Positions 39,798-41,066 of a stretch of DNA of 41,066 bases are shown here, in pieces. Position 1 is the first letter of the stretch. Each line of letters begins with the position of its first letter. The notes beneath the pieces were generated by a model. The model had not been told where the DNA came from and ran no database searches. It saw only the letters and a list, made by a program, of their open reading frames with translations. The position numbers and the translations under genes were made by a program. This DNA comes from an uncultured Pelagibacteraceae bacterium (GTDB taxonomy: Bacteria > Pseudomonadota > Alphaproteobacteria > Pelagibacterales > Pelagibacteraceae), in NCBI GenBank assembly GCA_902587095.1, contig CACIJY010000007.1, forward strand, positions 1 to 41,066. The letters are read 5' to 3'.

Positions 39798-41066
39798 CTA
39801 CGCTACAAGAAAACTAATTACACTCAAAACTGCTATTAACCAAATAGCAGGAGAAGTATTAGATATTTTTCCGGTAAATATTTTAATCAAAGCATAAGAT
39901 ATAAAAGCTAAAGCAATTCCATTACTAATACTATAAGTAAGCGGCATTGTTATCATTGCTACAATTGAGGGAGCAGATTCTGCTATATCATTCCACTCAA
40001 TATCCGTAATGTTTCTTACAAAAAGAACAGCAACATATAGAAGTGCAGCTCCGTCAATTTCCTTAGGCAAACTTGTTGCAAGAGGAGAAAAGAATAAGCA
40101 TGATAAAAACAGGATTCCAATTACTAAAGAGGTCATGCCTGTTCTTCCACCCGCTTTAACACCAGCACCTGACTCCACATAACTTGTTACAGTTGTTGTG
40201 CCCATCATGGCACCAGCAACTGTAGCAACACTGTCAGACATCATGGCTTTATTTATATCTGTAACTCTACCTTTACTATCTACTTTTCCAGCAACATTAG
40301 CAACCGACGTTAATGTTCCTGCAGTATCAAAAAAATCGATAAATAATAATGTAAAGACCACAGTTGACATACTTGCTGATAACGCCGCTTTTAAATCAAA
40401 ATCAAATAAATATGTCATTGGCGGAGGTGAACTTACTACTCCATTAAATTTTGCTAAACCTGTTACCCATGCAATTATACTAAAAGCAATAATTCCAATT
40501 ATAATATTTCCTTTAACTTTAAGTTTTTCAAGAACAACCATAGCAACAAAAGCTAAGCACCCTAATAACACTAAAGGATTTTTTAAATCACCGAGAGTTA
40601 CTAAAGTAACCGGATGATCTCCAACAACTCCCATAATTTCCAATCCTATTATGGCTAAAAACAATCCTATACCTGCTCCAATCCCTAATTTTAAACTTTT
40701 TGGAATTGAGTTTATTAACCATGCTCTTAAAGGTGTAAGAGAAATAACTAAAAATAATATTCCAGCTACTAGAACTGCACCTAAAGCAGCTTGTGGAGTG
40801 TAACCCATACCCGCAACTACACCAAAAGCTACAAAAGCATTTATTCCCATGCCTGGAGCAAGTCCTATTGGCCAAGTTTTTCCATAAAAAGCCATTATAA
40901 AACAAGCAAGAGCGGTTGCTAAAATTGTGGCTGTAAATACTGCACCAAAATCAAAAAAACCTTTTTCAGGTCCAGCGAATTCCCCCGATAAAATAAAAGG
41001 GTTTAGGAACATTATATAGGCCATTGTTAAAAATGTAGTTACACCCGCAATAACCTCAGTTCTAAA
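39798..41066 (-). CDS. Purine (AzgA-like) permease, N-terminus cut by window edge
   Basis: A nucleobase:cation symporter 2 family protein of the AzgA/PbuG type, which imports hypoxanthine, guanine or adenine. At least 422 residues are inside the window. The first in-window ATG is at 41024, but the frame stays open to base 41066 and its translation (FRTEVIAGVTTFLTMAYIMF) matches the conserved family N-terminus, so the true start lies beyond the edge. Hydrophobic helices with GLAPGMGINAFVAF, SLKLGIGAGIGLFLAIIGL, FIDFFDTAGTLTSVA and TSYVESGAGVKAGGRTG are typical. Its codons are less AT-biased than neighbours. It converges with gpt. Confidence 0.9.
   Translation of the reverse strand, partial: FRTEVIAGVTTFLTMAYIMFLNPFILSGEFAGPEKGFFDFGAVFTATILATALACFIMAFYGKTWPIGLAPGMGINAFVAFGVVAGMGYTPQAALGAVLVAGILFLVISLTPLRAWLINSIPKSLKLGIGAGIGLFLAIIGLEIMGVVGDHPVTLVTLGDLKNPLVLLGCLAFVAMVVLEKLKVKGNIIIGIIAFSIIAWVTGLAKFNGVVSSPPPMTYLFDFDLKAALSASMSTVVFTLLFIDFFDTAGTLTSVANVAGKVDSKGRVTDINKAMMSDSVATVAGAMMGTTTVTSYVESGAGVKAGGRTGMTSLVIGILFLSCLFFSPLATSLPKEIDGAALLYVAVLFVRNITDIEWNDIAESAPSIVAMITMPLTYSISNGIALAFISYALIKIFTGKISNTSPAIWLIAVLSVISFLVA

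Noticed and set aside
40588-40905. Cys/Ser-rich minus-strand frame
   Set aside because: It is an alternative frame of the purine permease, whose real frame has clear NCS2 motifs; the cysteines arise from shifted glycine/alanine codons.
1-41066. CRISPR arrays, insertion sequences, prophage or integrase genes
   Set aside because: No regularly spaced repeats, transposase-like or phage-like proteins seen; A-runs and T-runs are explained by base composition.

Overview
The window looks like a piece of a streamlined, free-living marine alphaproteobacterial genome of the SAR11 (Pelagibacterales) type. The DNA is very AT-rich, proteins are rich in Lys/Ile/Asn, and gaps between genes are usually 0-50 bp with many start/stop overlaps. 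There are no mobile elements, tRNAs, rRNAs or CRISPR arrays, and the gene orders rplU-rpmA-obg-proB, metX-metW and tsaE-amgK-murU are familiar from alphaproteobacteria. The lineage call is inferred from composition and gene content, not from a database match. No stretch longer than 300 bp lacks a gene.

Layout. 1-2742 (minus): rplU, rpmA, obg, proB (proB runs off the left edge). 2805-5314 (minus): metX-metW-gloB behind a SAM-II riboswitch. 5408-7388 (plus): hisC-tyrA. 7385-12519 (minus): trkH, ampG-like permease, NlpC/P60 peptidase, TPR-sulfotransferase. 12605-16079 (plus): class I lysS, pyrD, rpmB, queuosine-precursor transporter. 16081-19182 (minus): a polyamine cluster of PLP decarboxylase, deoxyhypusine-synthase-like enzyme and ureohydrolase. 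19339-19911 (plus): RegA/ActR response regulator. 19904-21405 (minus): ABC-2 ATPase and bioY. 21456-29891 (plus): polA, chvI-chvG, ahcY, tsaE, amgK-like, murU-like. 29877-30599 (minus): gpmA. 30638-32420 (plus): VanZ-like protein, F1-ATPase zeta inhibitor, secreted nuclease, SLT lipoprotein. 32417-37638 (minus): msrA, sseA, RND adaptor, RND pump. 37683-39763 (plus): EamA transporter, AlkA-type glycosylase, purine phosphoribosyltransferase. 39798-right edge (minus): purine permease, truncated by the window.

Themes. (1) Methionine/SAM: a SAM-II aptamer in front of metX, plus ahcY and msrA. (2) Peptidoglycan recycling: AmpG-like import and an NlpC/P60 peptidase in one operon, AmgK/MurU-like MurNAc salvage in another, and an SLT-type lipoprotein in a third. 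(3) Polyamines: the decarboxylase, DHS-like enzyme and ureohydrolase suggest a homospermidine-type pathway, possibly through guanidino intermediates. (4) Salvage and import: biotin, queuosine precursor, potassium and purines. Convergent genes mostly share their last bases; the only clear intrinsic-terminator hairpin is between the phosphoribosyltransferase and the purine permease. I did not find a convincing wholly new system. The most interesting items are the polyamine cluster, the SAM-II leader with no visible Shine-Dalgarno, the murein-recycling operon carrying a TPR-sulfotransferase, and apparently near-leaderless promoters.
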